A stretch of 64,000 nt of DNA from Klebsiella pneumoniae (GTDB lineage Bacteria; Pseudomonadota; Gammaproteobacteria; Pseudomonadales; Pseudohongiellaceae): the NCBI GenBank assembly GCA_945902215.1, contig CAMDML010000004.1, positions 1 through 64,000 of the forward strand, written 5' to 3'. The number at the start of each line of letters is the position of its first letter. The first letter of the stretch is position 1. The translations under genes were made by a program, and so were the position numbers. The notes under the pieces were generated by a model, which was not told the DNA's origin, ran no database searches, and saw only the letters and a list, made by a program, of their open reading frames with translations. Shown here piece by piece: positions 52,048-61,156 of the stretch.

Positions 52048-53841
52048 ATGGTCAGAATTAGAACAGTTACGCTAGCCTTGATTCTGACCTCCTCAACCGC
52101 TGCGCTCGCGCAGTCCGACGTCGCCGATGCCGCGATGCAGCGCGATAACGCAGCAGTGCGCCGCCTGCTGCAGACCGGTGCTGACGTGAATGCCGGGCAA
52201 GCCGATGGTGCCACAGCCTTGCAATGGGCGGCCTACCACGGTGATGCGGAGCTGGCTGAAGCCTTGCTCGAAGCCGGCGCCAATCCCGCAGTACCAAATC
52301 GCAACGGCTCGACCCCCATGTGGCTCGCGGCAAACCAGGGTGACGCCATGATGCTCGAGACTCTGCTCGAAGGCGGCGCAGAGGCCAACGAAGTGCTCCC
52401 ACTGGGACGCAGGCCGCTCATGCTGGCCGCGCGCTCTGGCCGGGTGGATGCAGTCACTGTGCTGTTGGACCATGGCGCCGATCCGAACGCCAGCGAAACC
52501 CAGCGTGGGACAACTGCTTTGATGCAAGCGGCCGATCAAGGCCATGCTGACGTCCTTAGTGTATTGATTGAATACGGTGCCAATGTCGCCACGGGTTCCG
52601 CACCGGTCCTGCGCGATCGACGCACGGCAGCGCTGGGCCAGTCCGAAGATCCCCGCAAAGCGGTACGGCGGCAGGTTATATCCGTCATGTGTGATCTGAA
52701 ATCCGACGATCTCGCCAAGCTGACGGACCTGGCGACACTTGGCGGTGAAAATGCCTTGGCGCTGGGCATTGCCCCGGAAGCGCTCACCCTTGATGAGATA
52801 TGCAAACGCTGGGGTGGCGGTGGTTTTTTTAATGGTGGCGATAACGACAGATCTGAGCCCGAGCCTGATGGTGGCGAGCTGACCGCCTTGGTCTACGCGG
52901 CTCGCTCCGGCGCGATCGACGCAGCGCGCGTGTTGTTGGAAGCCGGTGCCGACGTGAACCAGACTACGCGCTACGGCTGGAGCCCTCTCTTGGCGGCAAC
53001 CCAGAACCAGAATTACCTGATGGGAAGTTTCCTTATCGAGCACGGTGCCGATGTCAATCTTGCCAACAAGGGCGGTTGGACGCCGTTGTATCTGGCCACT
53101 GACAACCGCAACATCGAAGGCGGTGACTACCCGACGCGTACTGCCGACATGAACGCGCTGGAGTACATCACGCTGCTGCTCGACAAGGGCGCTGACCCCA
53201 ATGCGCGCATCATCGAAAGCTCGGAAACCCGCACCGTGTTCACCAATCAATGGCTGGATGAAAATGGCGCAACGGCGTTCCTGCGTGCATCGCAGTCTGG
53301 CGACATCGAGTTGCTGAAACTCCTGCTCGAACACGACGCCGATCCCGCCATCAATACCGAGTTGGGCATAACGCCACTGGCCGTGGCGGCCGGTATCGGT
53401 TGGGTCGAGGGTGTCACCAGAGAATGGTCAACGGAGCAGACAGTTGCAGCAGTGAAGCTGTTGCTGGAACTGGGTATTGATCCTAATTTTCAGGCTGATA
53501 CGGGCCGCGTCGCTCTGCATGGTGCGGCACACAAGGGCGCCACTGAGGTTGCGCAGCTTTTGGTTGCGGCTGGCGCGCGCCTGGACATTCGCGACTTTGG
53601 CAATACGGACAATCGCGGCAGTCCCGAGCTGGCCGCCCACACATGGCAGCCAATTGATTACGCCGATGGCTTGGTGCGTGTTGGCGTTCAGTCTGCAATT
53701 CCCCATCCTGAAACGGCAGCACTGTTACGCAAATTGATGGAAGAGGCGGGTCTGGAGACTCCTCCCGCAGATCGTACGCTGGAGTCTATCTGCATCGTTG
53801 CAGTGTGCTCGGTGGACTACGACCCGTTAGATCTCAACTGA
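52048..53841 (+). CDS. Exported ankyrin-repeat protein 2
   Basis: A 597-residue paralogue of the upstream ankyrin protein, with the same signal peptide layout, repeat order and C-terminal SICIVAVCSVDYDP tail. Long stretches are nearly identical (TALQWAAYHGDAELA, NQTTRYGWSPLLAATQNQNY, VFTNQWLDENGATAFLRASQSGD). It differs mainly in the central linker (GGGGFFNGGDNDRSEPE) and in a gap before it. It starts 11 bases after its twin, a recent tandem duplication. The conserved Cys pair may be a disulfide. Confidence 0.88.
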   Translation: MVRIRTVTLALILTSSTAALAQSDVADAAMQRDNAAVRRLLQTGADVNAGQADGATALQWAAYHGDAELAEALLEAGANPAVPNRNGSTPMWLAANQGDAMMLETLLEGGAEANEVLPLGRRPLMLAARSGRVDAVTVLLDHGADPNASETQRGTTALMQAADQGHADVLSVLIEYGANVATGSAPVLRDRRTAALGQSEDPRKAVRRQVISVMCDLKSDDLAKLTDLATLGGENALALGIAPEALTLDEICKRWGGGGFFNGGDNDRSEPEPDGGELTALVYAARSGAIDAARVLLEAGADVNQTTRYGWSPLLAATQNQNYLMGSFLIEHGADVNLANKGGWTPLYLATDNRNIEGGDYPTRTADMNALEYITLLLDKGADPNARIIESSETRTVFTNQWLDENGATAFLRASQSGDIELLKLLLEHDADPAINTELGITPLAVAAGIGWVEGVTREWSTEQTVAAVKLLLELGIDPNFQADTGRVALHGAAHKGATEVAQLLVAAGARLDIRDFGNTDNRGSPELAAHTWQPIDYADGLVRVGVQSAIPHPETAALLRKLMEEAGLETPPADRTLESICIVAVCSVDYDPLDLN

Positions 53842-53842
53842 T

Positions 53843-54664
53843 TTATTTCCCGGCGTCACCCTCGTCAGCTACCGTCTTCTGCCGCTCGCGGCTCTGCTGC
53901 AGGTAGACCGGGCTGTATTCCAGTCCATACGGTGTTTTTATCTTGTGCGCTGCCTTCTTATCGAAGAAGGCCTGGCTCGTCTTTTGCCGTTCTGCAATCT
54001 CGGTTTCGCTTCCGTCGCGAAACGTGATTGCTTCGCGCGGAACAAAAAACACCTGGCCAACCGGCAAGCTGTGCGACGCCGAAATGGTTTCGCCTGGCGC
54101 CAGTATGTAGCGAAACTCGCTATCGTGAACGTACCAATCGGTTTCAACGCGAATGACCAGCGCCGGAGCAATGGGGCGCTCGGTGATGTTCAGTACAGAT
54201 GAGTAGACCGTATCCCAGCCTGGTGGCGTCTGGAAATTGTAGGCGCCGCGCAGCGTCACAGCGCCTGTTGGTGTGCCCAGATCATCGGGGGCGATAAACA
54301 TGCGCGCCATCAGCTTGGCGGCTTCCTTGAATCCGGGTGTTTCGGGAACCATCAGCGTGACTTCTTCCTTGCGCATGCCGATGCCGCCCACAGCCAGTTG
54401 ATAGGTAACGCTAAATAGCTGTTCCCATTTGCTTCCTGTGGCATTTACCGAGTACGAGAAGTGGTAGATACCTTCGCCATCATAGCCGATCTGAAATTGC
54501 TCGTTCGGGGACAGCGAAGGATAGACCAGAGCGCCCAGCGCACTACCGGCCTCCAGCACCGGACATAGTCGTGCATGCTGCGGGAGCAAGGGCCGTTGGG
54601 CTTCCTTTTTGGGATGTAAACCAATGCCTGGTCGACGCGGGTTGGGAAAGAGAGTGACTTCCAT
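53843..54664 (-). CDS. Hypothetical protein, possible DUF6065-like
   Basis: A 273-residue protein without a signal peptide or membrane segment. The sequence opens VTLFPNPRRPGIGLHPKKEAQRPL and holds LVYPSLSPNEQFQIGYDGEG and SHSLPVGQVFFVPREAITFRDG. This has the look of the DUF6065 family but I am not sure. It converges with the ankyrin gene with a one-base gap. No ribosome binding site is evident at the chosen ATG. Function unknown. Confidence 0.65.
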   Translation of the reverse strand: MEVTLFPNPRRPGIGLHPKKEAQRPLLPQHARLCPVLEAGSALGALVYPSLSPNEQFQIGYDGEGIYHFSYSVNATGSKWEQLFSVTYQLAVGGIGMRKEEVTLMVPETPGFKEAAKLMARMFIAPDDLGTPTGAVTLRGAYNFQTPPGWDTVYSSVLNITERPIAPALVIRVETDWYVHDSEFRYILAPGETISASHSLPVGQVFFVPREAITFRDGSETEIAERQKTSQAFFDKKAAHKIKTPYGLEYSPVYLQQSRERQKTVADEGDAGK

Positions 54665-54712
54665 AGCTAAAATTCTACAAGTTATTCAGGAGCCCCGCTA
54701 TGGAAATACAGC

Positions 54713-56050
54713 TCAAACTTTCCAGCGTGCCCGAAACAAATAATACAGTGGCACGCCCAGCAGAATAATGCCGAGGCCGATCAATGATTGTTGCGGCATT
54801 TCAATCACGGTGTTGGCGAGCAAAAATGCAGCAACCAGGATGAAAATGACCGGTACGGCAGGGTAGCCCCACACCTTGTAGGAGCGCTGTGCATCCGGAA
54901 GTTTTTTGCGAAAAATAAAAACCGATGCTGCGACCAATGCATAGAACAACCATGACGCAAACATCACGTAATCAGTAAGCTGGTTGAAGGTTCCCAATAA
55001 AGCCAGAATTGCCGCGATGATGCCCTGCAAAATGACCGAGGTCATCGGCACATTTCTTTGATTCAAGACAGCAAGCTGCGGAAAGAACAGTTGGTCTTTG
55101 GCCATCGCATAAGGCACGCGGGCCGACGTCAAAATGGAACCATTCATCGCGCCCAGCGCCGAGACCACAAAAAGCAGAGAAATCGCACCGAGGCCGGCAA
55201 CCCCCAAAAATGTTTGCGCGGCCTTGGTGGCAATCGGCAAAGCATCGGGATGCAAATCAGAATTGGCCGAAAGCACGTCGGCAAAAGGCAAGCCCAAAAA
55301 ATACGCCAGATTGGTCAGCAAATAAATGGCGACCACCAGCAACACGCCAGTTACCAGCGCAAGCGGCACATTCCTTTGCGGATTTTGCACTTCGCCTGCA
55401 GCCATCGGCATGTTATTCCAGCCATCGAATGCCCATAGCGCCGACAGCATGGCCAGGCCAAAACCGGAAATCGTTACCGCGGTCTTTTCATCCGGGGCCG
55501 CAAGATTCGTGAACGAAAATGCATCCGAGAAAAACACAATGCCAATGACCAGCCCGAGTACCATGAATACTTTGAGGCTGGTCAAAACCGCGTTAACGCG
55601 GCCGCCAAATTTCACCTGCAAACAATTGATGCCGGTGAAAAGCGCAATAAAGGAAAAAGCAGCGCCGGTCGTACCACCCACAGCATCAATAGAGATGGCG
55701 CCTTGCAGAAAAGTTGCTGCGCCAACTGCATAGGCTGCAATGCTGCCAGGAGACGCAATGGCAAAACGCATCCAGCCATACAAAAAGCCTGGCATGTCGC
55801 CGTATGCTTCGCGCAAGAATACATATTCGCCGCCGGCGCGGGGGAAAAGTGCGCCAATCTCGGCATACGTCAACGCACCTGCAAGCGACAAGAGCCCCGC
55901 GCATACCCAGACCAGCAACACCATAGATGGGGAGCCCACTTGCTGCGCCATGGTGGCCGATTTCAAAAAGATACCCGTACCGATAATCGTGCCGACAACC
56001 AGTGAAACCGTGTCGATATAGGTCAATCCGCGAACGAGATTGTTGCTCAT
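54713..56050 (-). CDS. APC family amino acid permease
   Basis: A 445-residue inner-membrane protein with twelve predicted helices. The N-terminal SLVVGTIIGTGIFLKSA contains the unwound substrate-binding GTGIF motif of the amino acid-polyamine-organocation superfamily, and PRAGGEYVFLREAYGDMPGFLYGW the next conserved block. It is close to LAT-type permeases that import amino acids. It lies between a minus-strand hypothetical gene and the divergent quinoprotein gene. Substrate unknown. Confidence 0.92.
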   Translation of the reverse strand: MSNNLVRGLTYIDTVSLVVGTIIGTGIFLKSATMAQQVGSPSMVLLVWVCAGLLSLAGALTYAEIGALFPRAGGEYVFLREAYGDMPGFLYGWMRFAIASPGSIAAYAVGAATFLQGAISIDAVGGTTGAAFSFIALFTGINCLQVKFGGRVNAVLTSLKVFMVLGLVIGIVFFSDAFSFTNLAAPDEKTAVTISGFGLAMLSALWAFDGWNNMPMAAGEVQNPQRNVPLALVTGVLLVVAIYLLTNLAYFLGLPFADVLSANSDLHPDALPIATKAAQTFLGVAGLGAISLLFVVSALGAMNGSILTSARVPYAMAKDQLFFPQLAVLNQRNVPMTSVILQGIIAAILALLGTFNQLTDYVMFASWLFYALVAASVFIFRKKLPDAQRSYKVWGYPAVPVIFILVAAFLLANTVIEMPQQSLIGLGIILLGVPLYYLFRARWKV

Positions 56051-56150
56051 GGTGGGGTCTGCGTTATACCTTCAGGATTGTTGAGTATAAGGCTGTTGTT
56101 CCTTAAAAAGGGTTACTTGAAGCCATCGCTGAGTCTGTAGAGAGGGAAAC

Positions 56151-57974
56151 ATGAAGATCATTAAATTGGTTTGGTGGCTCGGTTTGGCTTCAGGCGTACT
56201 GTTGCAGCCTGCGCATGCCCAAGATGGCAGCGAAATCTATACAACCCGGTGCGCCGCCTGCCACGAGATGCCGGTTGCTGAGGCCGAGCGTCCACCCCCA
56301 ACGCGCGGTGTGCTGGCCGACATACCACCCAACACCATCTACAACGCTTTGTCCCAAGGCGTTATGCGCATGCAGGCAACCGGGTTGAGCAATGCCGAGA
56401 TGCGCTCGGTATCAGAATTCCTGACCGGCGCACCCGTGGTGGAGCTTGCCCTGGAAATCACCACCAATCTTTGCCCCGCGAATCCACCCATGCGCAATCC
56501 GGCGCTGAGCCCTGCGTGGAACGGTTGGGGGCCGGATCATCGCAACAATCGTTTTGCGCGCGATGGCGGTGTGAATGCCGCCAACTTGTCCCGACTGCGT
56601 CTGAAGTGGGTTTATGGCTTGCCGGGGGAAGATCAACCACGCGCCCAACCGGCCGTGGCGGACGGACGCCTGTTCGTGGGCAACAAGGCGGGTGCCCTGT
56701 ATTCCCTTGATGCGAAGACCGGCTGTACTTACTGGACCTACCTGCCGCGCAACGGCATACGCAGCGCTATTTCGGTTGGGCCAGTGGTGCTGGCCGATGG
56801 CAGTGATGGTTTTGCGGTGTACTTCGTGGATCTGCGCGCCAATGTTTATGCCGTGAATGCCCAGACCGGCGAAGAGTTGTGGACCGCCCGTGTTGAAACC
56901 CATCCGGGTGTCAGAGGCACAGGTTCGGTCACGTTCTTTGACGGCTATCTCTATGTGCCTGCCGCCGGCGTGGTGGAAGAAACGTCTTCATCCGGGGCTG
57001 ATTACGGCTGTTGTACTTTTAGAGGCAGTATTTCCAAGGTCAATGCGAATACCGGTGAGGTGGTGTGGAAAACGTATGTGATGGATGAGCCACAACCACG
57101 AGGATTCAGCAGCGATGGTATTCAGCTATACGGTCCCTCGGGTGCCGGCATCTGGAGCGCGCCGACCATCGATCCCGATCGAGGGCTACTGTATACCGCC
57201 ACCGGTAATGCCTATGGCGATCCGGCGCCGGAAACGTCCGATGCAGTGCTTGCCATGGATCTAAACAGTGGCGCGATTGTGTGGGTGAACCAGGTGACCC
57301 CCGGCGATGCCTTCATCGGCGGCTGCGACAACGTCATTAGTGCCAATTGCCCGGAGGTACTGGGTCCGGATTTCGACTTCTCCGCTTCGCCAATTCTCAC
57401 TGCTACTGCGAGTGGGAGAGAGCTGCTCGTCCTTCCGCAGAAATCCGGCATGGTCTATGCGCTCGATCCCAATGACGGTGGCCGTCTGGTCTGGGAATAC
57501 CGGGTGAACGAAGGTAGCCGTTCCGGTGGCTTCTGGGGAATGTCAGTAGCAGACGGTATGGCCTATGTAGGCGCAAGTGGTTACAGCAATCCGGATTCAG
57601 GCGGCATTCACGGCATTGACTTGGAGACCGGTACAGGAGTTTGGGTTGCTGGCCCGCAGGATCTGCTCTGCCAACCTGGTTTCGGTTGTCGTGCTACCCA
57701 GTCCGCAGCTGTCACCGCCGTTCCCGGCGCTGTTTTTTCCGGCGCGGCCGATGGCGGGATGCGGGCCTACAGTGCGGTTGACGGGGAAGTGTTATGGACT
57801 TTCGACACGAATCCGGCGTTCGCAACGATCAATGGCGTGGAAGCCGCAGGCGGTTCGTTTGATGGGTCGGGACCGGTGGTGGTCGACGGCATGGTGTACT
57901 TCATGTCGGGCAACTGCTGCATCGTTGGGCGCCCGGGCAATGCGTTGTTTGCGTTTGAGATTGCGCCGGAATAG
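56151..57974 (+). CDS. PQQ quinoprotein with c-type haem (PVA dehydrogenase-like)
   Basis: A 607-residue periplasmic protein with a Sec signal (residues 1-23), an N-terminal cytochrome c domain (CAACH at 34-38, the Met ligand probably in VMRMQATGLS), and a PQQ-type beta-propeller with repeated AxDxxTG tryptophan-docking blades (LYSLDAKTGCTYW, VYAVNAQTGEELW). A vicinal Cys pair at 287-288 in GCCTFRGS recalls the PQQ-contacting disulfide ring of alcohol dehydrogenases. Overall layout fits polyvinyl-alcohol dehydrogenase (cytochrome). It probably oxidises an alcohol and passes electrons to its haem. A divergent permease lies upstream. Confidence 0.85.
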   Translation: MKIIKLVWWLGLASGVLLQPAHAQDGSEIYTTRCAACHEMPVAEAERPPPTRGVLADIPPNTIYNALSQGVMRMQATGLSNAEMRSVSEFLTGAPVVELALEITTNLCPANPPMRNPALSPAWNGWGPDHRNNRFARDGGVNAANLSRLRLKWVYGLPGEDQPRAQPAVADGRLFVGNKAGALYSLDAKTGCTYWTYLPRNGIRSAISVGPVVLADGSDGFAVYFVDLRANVYAVNAQTGEELWTARVETHPGVRGTGSVTFFDGYLYVPAAGVVEETSSSGADYGCCTFRGSISKVNANTGEVVWKTYVMDEPQPRGFSSDGIQLYGPSGAGIWSAPTIDPDRGLLYTATGNAYGDPAPETSDAVLAMDLNSGAIVWVNQVTPGDAFIGGCDNVISANCPEVLGPDFDFSASPILTATASGRELLVLPQKSGMVYALDPNDGGRLVWEYRVNEGSRSGGFWGMSVADGMAYVGASGYSNPDSGGIHGIDLETGTGVWVAGPQDLLCQPGFGCRATQSAAVTAVPGAVFSGAADGGMRAYSAVDGEVLWTFDTNPAFATINGVEAAGGSFDGSGPVVVDGMVYFMSGNCCIVGRPGNALFAFEIAPE

Positions 57975-58075
57975 TCCAAGGCTTGCTGATGCAAGCACGC
58001 GTACATGTACTGGGTGTTTGCCTGAACGTTTTGGTAGCATGTAGCGTGTCTTCGGCAACGCTTGAGGTAATTCCT

Positions 58076-58696
58076 GTGCTAACCCTGTATTTCTCTCCCA
58101 ATTCCTGTGCCTTGGCTTCGCATCTCGCCCTGGAACACAGCGGTGCCAACTATGCAACGCAGCGCGTGGATTTTGCCAAACAAGAGCAACGCTCTGCGGC
58201 CTTCCTGAAAGTAAATCCCAAGGGACGCGTGCCTGCCCTTGCCACCGAGCGAGGAATTCTTACCGAAACCCCCGCCATCCTTGCCTATGTGGCGCAACGC
58301 TTTCCGCTCGCCAGATTGGTTCCGTTGGCTGACCCCTTCGCGTTTGCCGAAGCTCAAGCCTTCAACAGCTTCCTCTGCTCAACCGTGCATGTGGCTCATG
58401 CCCATCGCTATCGTGGGTATCGCTGGGTGGATGACGAAACAGCCATCGAAGCCATGAAACGTAAAGTCCCGCAAACCATGCGCGCCTGTTTCGAGCAAAT
58501 TGAACAAGATTATTTCAAAGGTCCCTTTGTTCTGGGTGAGCACTACAGTATTTGCGATATGTACTTGTTTACCATTACCCAATGGCTGGCTGGCGACGAG
58601 GTGGACGTGAACTGGTTTCCCAAAGTAGCTACTCATCACCGCTGGATGCTGGCCAATCCCACGGTACAAAAAGTGCTGACAGCGCAAGTCGCTTGA
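58076..58696 (+). CDS. Glutathione S-transferase
   Basis: A 206-residue cytosolic enzyme with an N-terminal thioredoxin-like domain (LTLYFSPNSCALASHLALEHSG, with the active Ser/Cys region; PKGRVPAL holding the cis-Pro; ETPAILAYVA) and a helical C-terminal domain (LGEHYSICDMYLF). GTG at 58076 with GAGG upstream gives the usual family length; the frame to 57983 would add a leader of hydrophobic residues with no support. It follows the quinoprotein, possibly to detoxify its products. Substrate unknown. Confidence 0.9.
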   Translation: MLTLYFSPNSCALASHLALEHSGANYATQRVDFAKQEQRSAAFLKVNPKGRVPALATERGILTETPAILAYVAQRFPLARLVPLADPFAFAEAQAFNSFLCSTVHVAHAHRYRGYRWVDDETAIEAMKRKVPQTMRACFEQIEQDYFKGPFVLGEHYSICDMYLFTITQWLAGDEVDVNWFPKVATHHRWMLANPTVQKVLTAQVA

Positions 58697-58719
58697 ACAG
58701 ATATGGCTGGAATAAAAGC

Positions 58720-59370
58720 TCAGAAGTCGTTGCGGCGTTCGTCGCGCATAGTGCGCACAACGTTGTTTACCGCGATGTTCAGTTCTATGTGATTGAACAC
58801 GGCAGCGTTGTGCGTGATCATGTAGCGGCCGTTCATGATCACGCTGGGCAGTTTTTCTATGCCGTAATCTGCTGTACGTAAGGTGGCTTGTTGGACAGCG
58901 GTGGTTACGGTTTCTGAATTCCATGCGGTTGCAAATGCCGCAGCGTCCACACCGTTCGCGATAAAAAATTCTGCTATCTGTGCTTCCGTTCTGAGCGGGT
59001 TGTTCTGCTCCTGAATTGCCCTGAAGGCTGCCTGGTGAATGCGGTCTTCAGCATCAAGCGCAATTCCCGTGTAGTAAATTCTGGCATGCAAGCCCATGAG
59101 ATCGTTCCACACCGCTGGCATCCGGACAAACGCGCGATCTCCAACCACGGTATTACGCCACTCAGTCAGATACGGCTCAAGCGTGGAGCACTCCGCGCAG
59201 CCGTACCAGAACATTTCGCGTACTTCGATCTTGTCCTCCGGGCTGTCCGTCGGCATCACTTTGGGCAAGGCGAAGTAGTGAATACCTTCCACGGATTCGC
59301 GCGGCTGGGCAGTGGCCGTCAGCGTGAAACAAGCCAGTAGCAGAAACAGGAAGCGGGGGAGCAGTTGCAT
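58720..59370 (-). CDS. DsbA-like thiol:disulfide oxidoreductase
   Basis: A 216-residue periplasmic protein with a Sec signal (about 22 residues), a thioredoxin fold and an active site Cys58-Ala-Glu-Cys61 in WYGCAEC. Escherichia coli DsbA has CPHC, so the redox potential may differ. The cis-Pro is in EKLPSVIMNGRY. It has the DsbA helical insert between. Its strand is opposite to its neighbours. It could serve disulfide or haem maturation in the region's exported cytochromes and ankyrins, but this is inference. Confidence 0.88.
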   Translation of the reverse strand: MQLLPRFLFLLLACFTLTATAQPRESVEGIHYFALPKVMPTDSPEDKIEVREMFWYGCAECSTLEPYLTEWRNTVVGDRAFVRMPAVWNDLMGLHARIYYTGIALDAEDRIHQAAFRAIQEQNNPLRTEAQIAEFFIANGVDAAAFATAWNSETVTTAVQQATLRTADYGIEKLPSVIMNGRYMITHNAAVFNHIELNIAVNNVVRTMRDERRNDF

Positions 59371-59575
59371 GGCTTTGTCCGAGAGTTGCTGAGGCCAGAG
59401 ACGGGCGCTTCAGCCGCTGGCAAATGTAGCAGAATCCGGCAGGGGGGCAATGGCGAAACCAGCCGGTTCGGTAACAGGAAGAACCCTACATTGTTTACAC
59501 AGTTATTGGCTACGCTGTGGGCGTATATAGCGGCCTGTGATAGCCTGACAGGCGAATAAATGAAGGGAAAAGTTT

Positions 59576-61156
59576 GTGAACACACAGCCGACAAGCGCAT
59601 TGCGCCAAGCCTTTTTGCATGGGTTTATTGTGATCGCGTCCTGGGGTTTGCCACTGTCTGCCCATGCCAACGGGGATCTCGCCACGCTTGCTGAACAAGG
59701 GCAGGTGGAGCCGCTCAAGCAACTCCTCAATTCAGGCGTCGATGTGAACAGCCGTCTTGGCGATGGCAGTACCGCGCTGCACTGGGCTGTGCTGCACGAT
59801 CAAGGGGAGGCTGTCGCGGTGCTGCTTGAAGCTGGCGCTGATCCTGCGCTGCTCAATCGCAACGGGATTTCCCCACTCTTCCTCGCCGTGCAGAACGGCA
59901 ATGACCAGATTGTTTCCAGCCTGTTCAAAGCCGGCGCTGATCCCAACACACTCTCCGAAAGCGGCGAGACCATTCTGATGACAGCCGCCTACACCGGTAA
60001 GCCGGATGTGGTTTCGCTGTTGTTGGCCAATGGCGCCCTGATCGACGCGCGCGATCCGGACTTCAAACAGACAGCACTGATGATTGCCGTGCGTGAAGGA
60101 CAGAGTGCAGTGGTTGATCTTCTCCTCAAGTACGGTGCAGAAGTAGATGCCAGCACCCGCGTTGGCCCCACGCCGATCTATATACCTCCTTGCAAGGGCA
60201 CCGGCTGCGGGTCGGAAGGCGTTGGCATCAACCGCAGCGGTACTCCGCATCGCGGCGAACGGTACGAGGCCAAAGGCGGCATGACCGCGCTGCTCTATGC
60301 CGCGCGTGACGGTCGCGTTGATGAAGCGCGCCTGTTGCTGGATAACGGTGCAGATGTGGAACTGCGCGAGGCGAATGAAATCACCCCGCTGTTGATGGCC
60401 ATGTTGAACAATCAATTGGCAGTGGCCAGCCTGCTGCTGGATTATGGCGCTGAAGTGAACGTTGATGACTTCTACGGGCGCAGTCCTTTGTTCGCCGCGG
60501 TGGATTACCGCAATCTGGACATGAACAGCAAACGCGAAGACGACCCGCAAGACAATAAAGTGGATCGCGATCCAATCCTGCCGATGATCGAAAGACTCAT
60601 TACCTTGGGTGCAGATGTCAACGCACGTACCAAGGAATGGCCGCCTGAAAAAAAATGGCTGTATTCACTCAATGATGTGTCTTGGGTGGACATGACCGGG
60701 CAGACACCTTTTATCCGCGCCTCCGAGGCTGCGGACATTCCGGTGATGAAACTGCTGCTGGAACATGGCGCCGATCCGCATCTCACTACGTACGAAGGTA
60801 CGACTGCATTGATGGCTGCTGCCGGCGTCAATTGGACCGTGGCGCAAACTTATACAGTTTCCGCAGAAGCGCAGTTGGAGGCGGTAACAATGAATGTTGA
60901 ATTGGGCGCCAATGTGAATGCCACCAATTCCATGGGACTGACGCCGCTGCTGGGCGCGGCCAACCGTGGTGACAACCCGGTTATTCGTTATCTGGCTGCG
61001 CAGGGCGCACAGCTGGATGTCCAAGACGCCGTGGGCCGTACTGCGGTGCGCTGGGCCGAAGGTGTGTTCCTCGCTGCCGTAGGCGCTGAACTGAAACCCG
61101 ACACTGTGGCACTGTTGCACGAATTGATGGACGAGGCTGGTATTGAACATGAGTAG
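59576..61156 (+). CDS. Exported ankyrin-repeat protein 3
   Basis: A 526-residue Sec-exported protein (signal about 32 residues, ending AHA-NG) with about ten ankyrin repeats from residue 35 to 510. A Cys-containing insert (PPCKGTGCGSEG) interrupts the repeats near residue 205. It is related to the ankyrin twins at 50165 and 52048 but diverged, lacking their C-terminal Cys tail. GTG start. Its stop overlaps the DUF1592 start by eight bases, a strong sign of joint expression with the DUF1592-DUF1552 pair. Confidence 0.85.
   Translation: MNTQPTSALRQAFLHGFIVIASWGLPLSAHANGDLATLAEQGQVEPLKQLLNSGVDVNSRLGDGSTALHWAVLHDQGEAVAVLLEAGADPALLNRNGISPLFLAVQNGNDQIVSSLFKAGADPNTLSESGETILMTAAYTGKPDVVSLLLANGALIDARDPDFKQTALMIAVREGQSAVVDLLLKYGAEVDASTRVGPTPIYIPPCKGTGCGSEGVGINRSGTPHRGERYEAKGGMTALLYAARDGRVDEARLLLDNGADVELREANEITPLLMAMLNNQLAVASLLLDYGAEVNVDDFYGRSPLFAAVDYRNLDMNSKREDDPQDNKVDRDPILPMIERLITLGADVNARTKEWPPEKKWLYSLNDVSWVDMTGQTPFIRASEAADIPVMKLLLEHGADPHLTTYEGTTALMAAAGVNWTVAQTYTVSAEAQLEAVTMNVELGANVNATNSMGLTPLLGAANRGDNPVIRYLAAQGAQLDVQDAVGRTAVRWAEGVFLAAVGAELKPDTVALLHELMDEAGIEHE

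Noticed and set aside
52093-53334. 413-codon minus-strand frame
   Set aside because: A shadow of the repetitive ankyrin gene; translated sequence has no coherent domain and mirrors the repeats.
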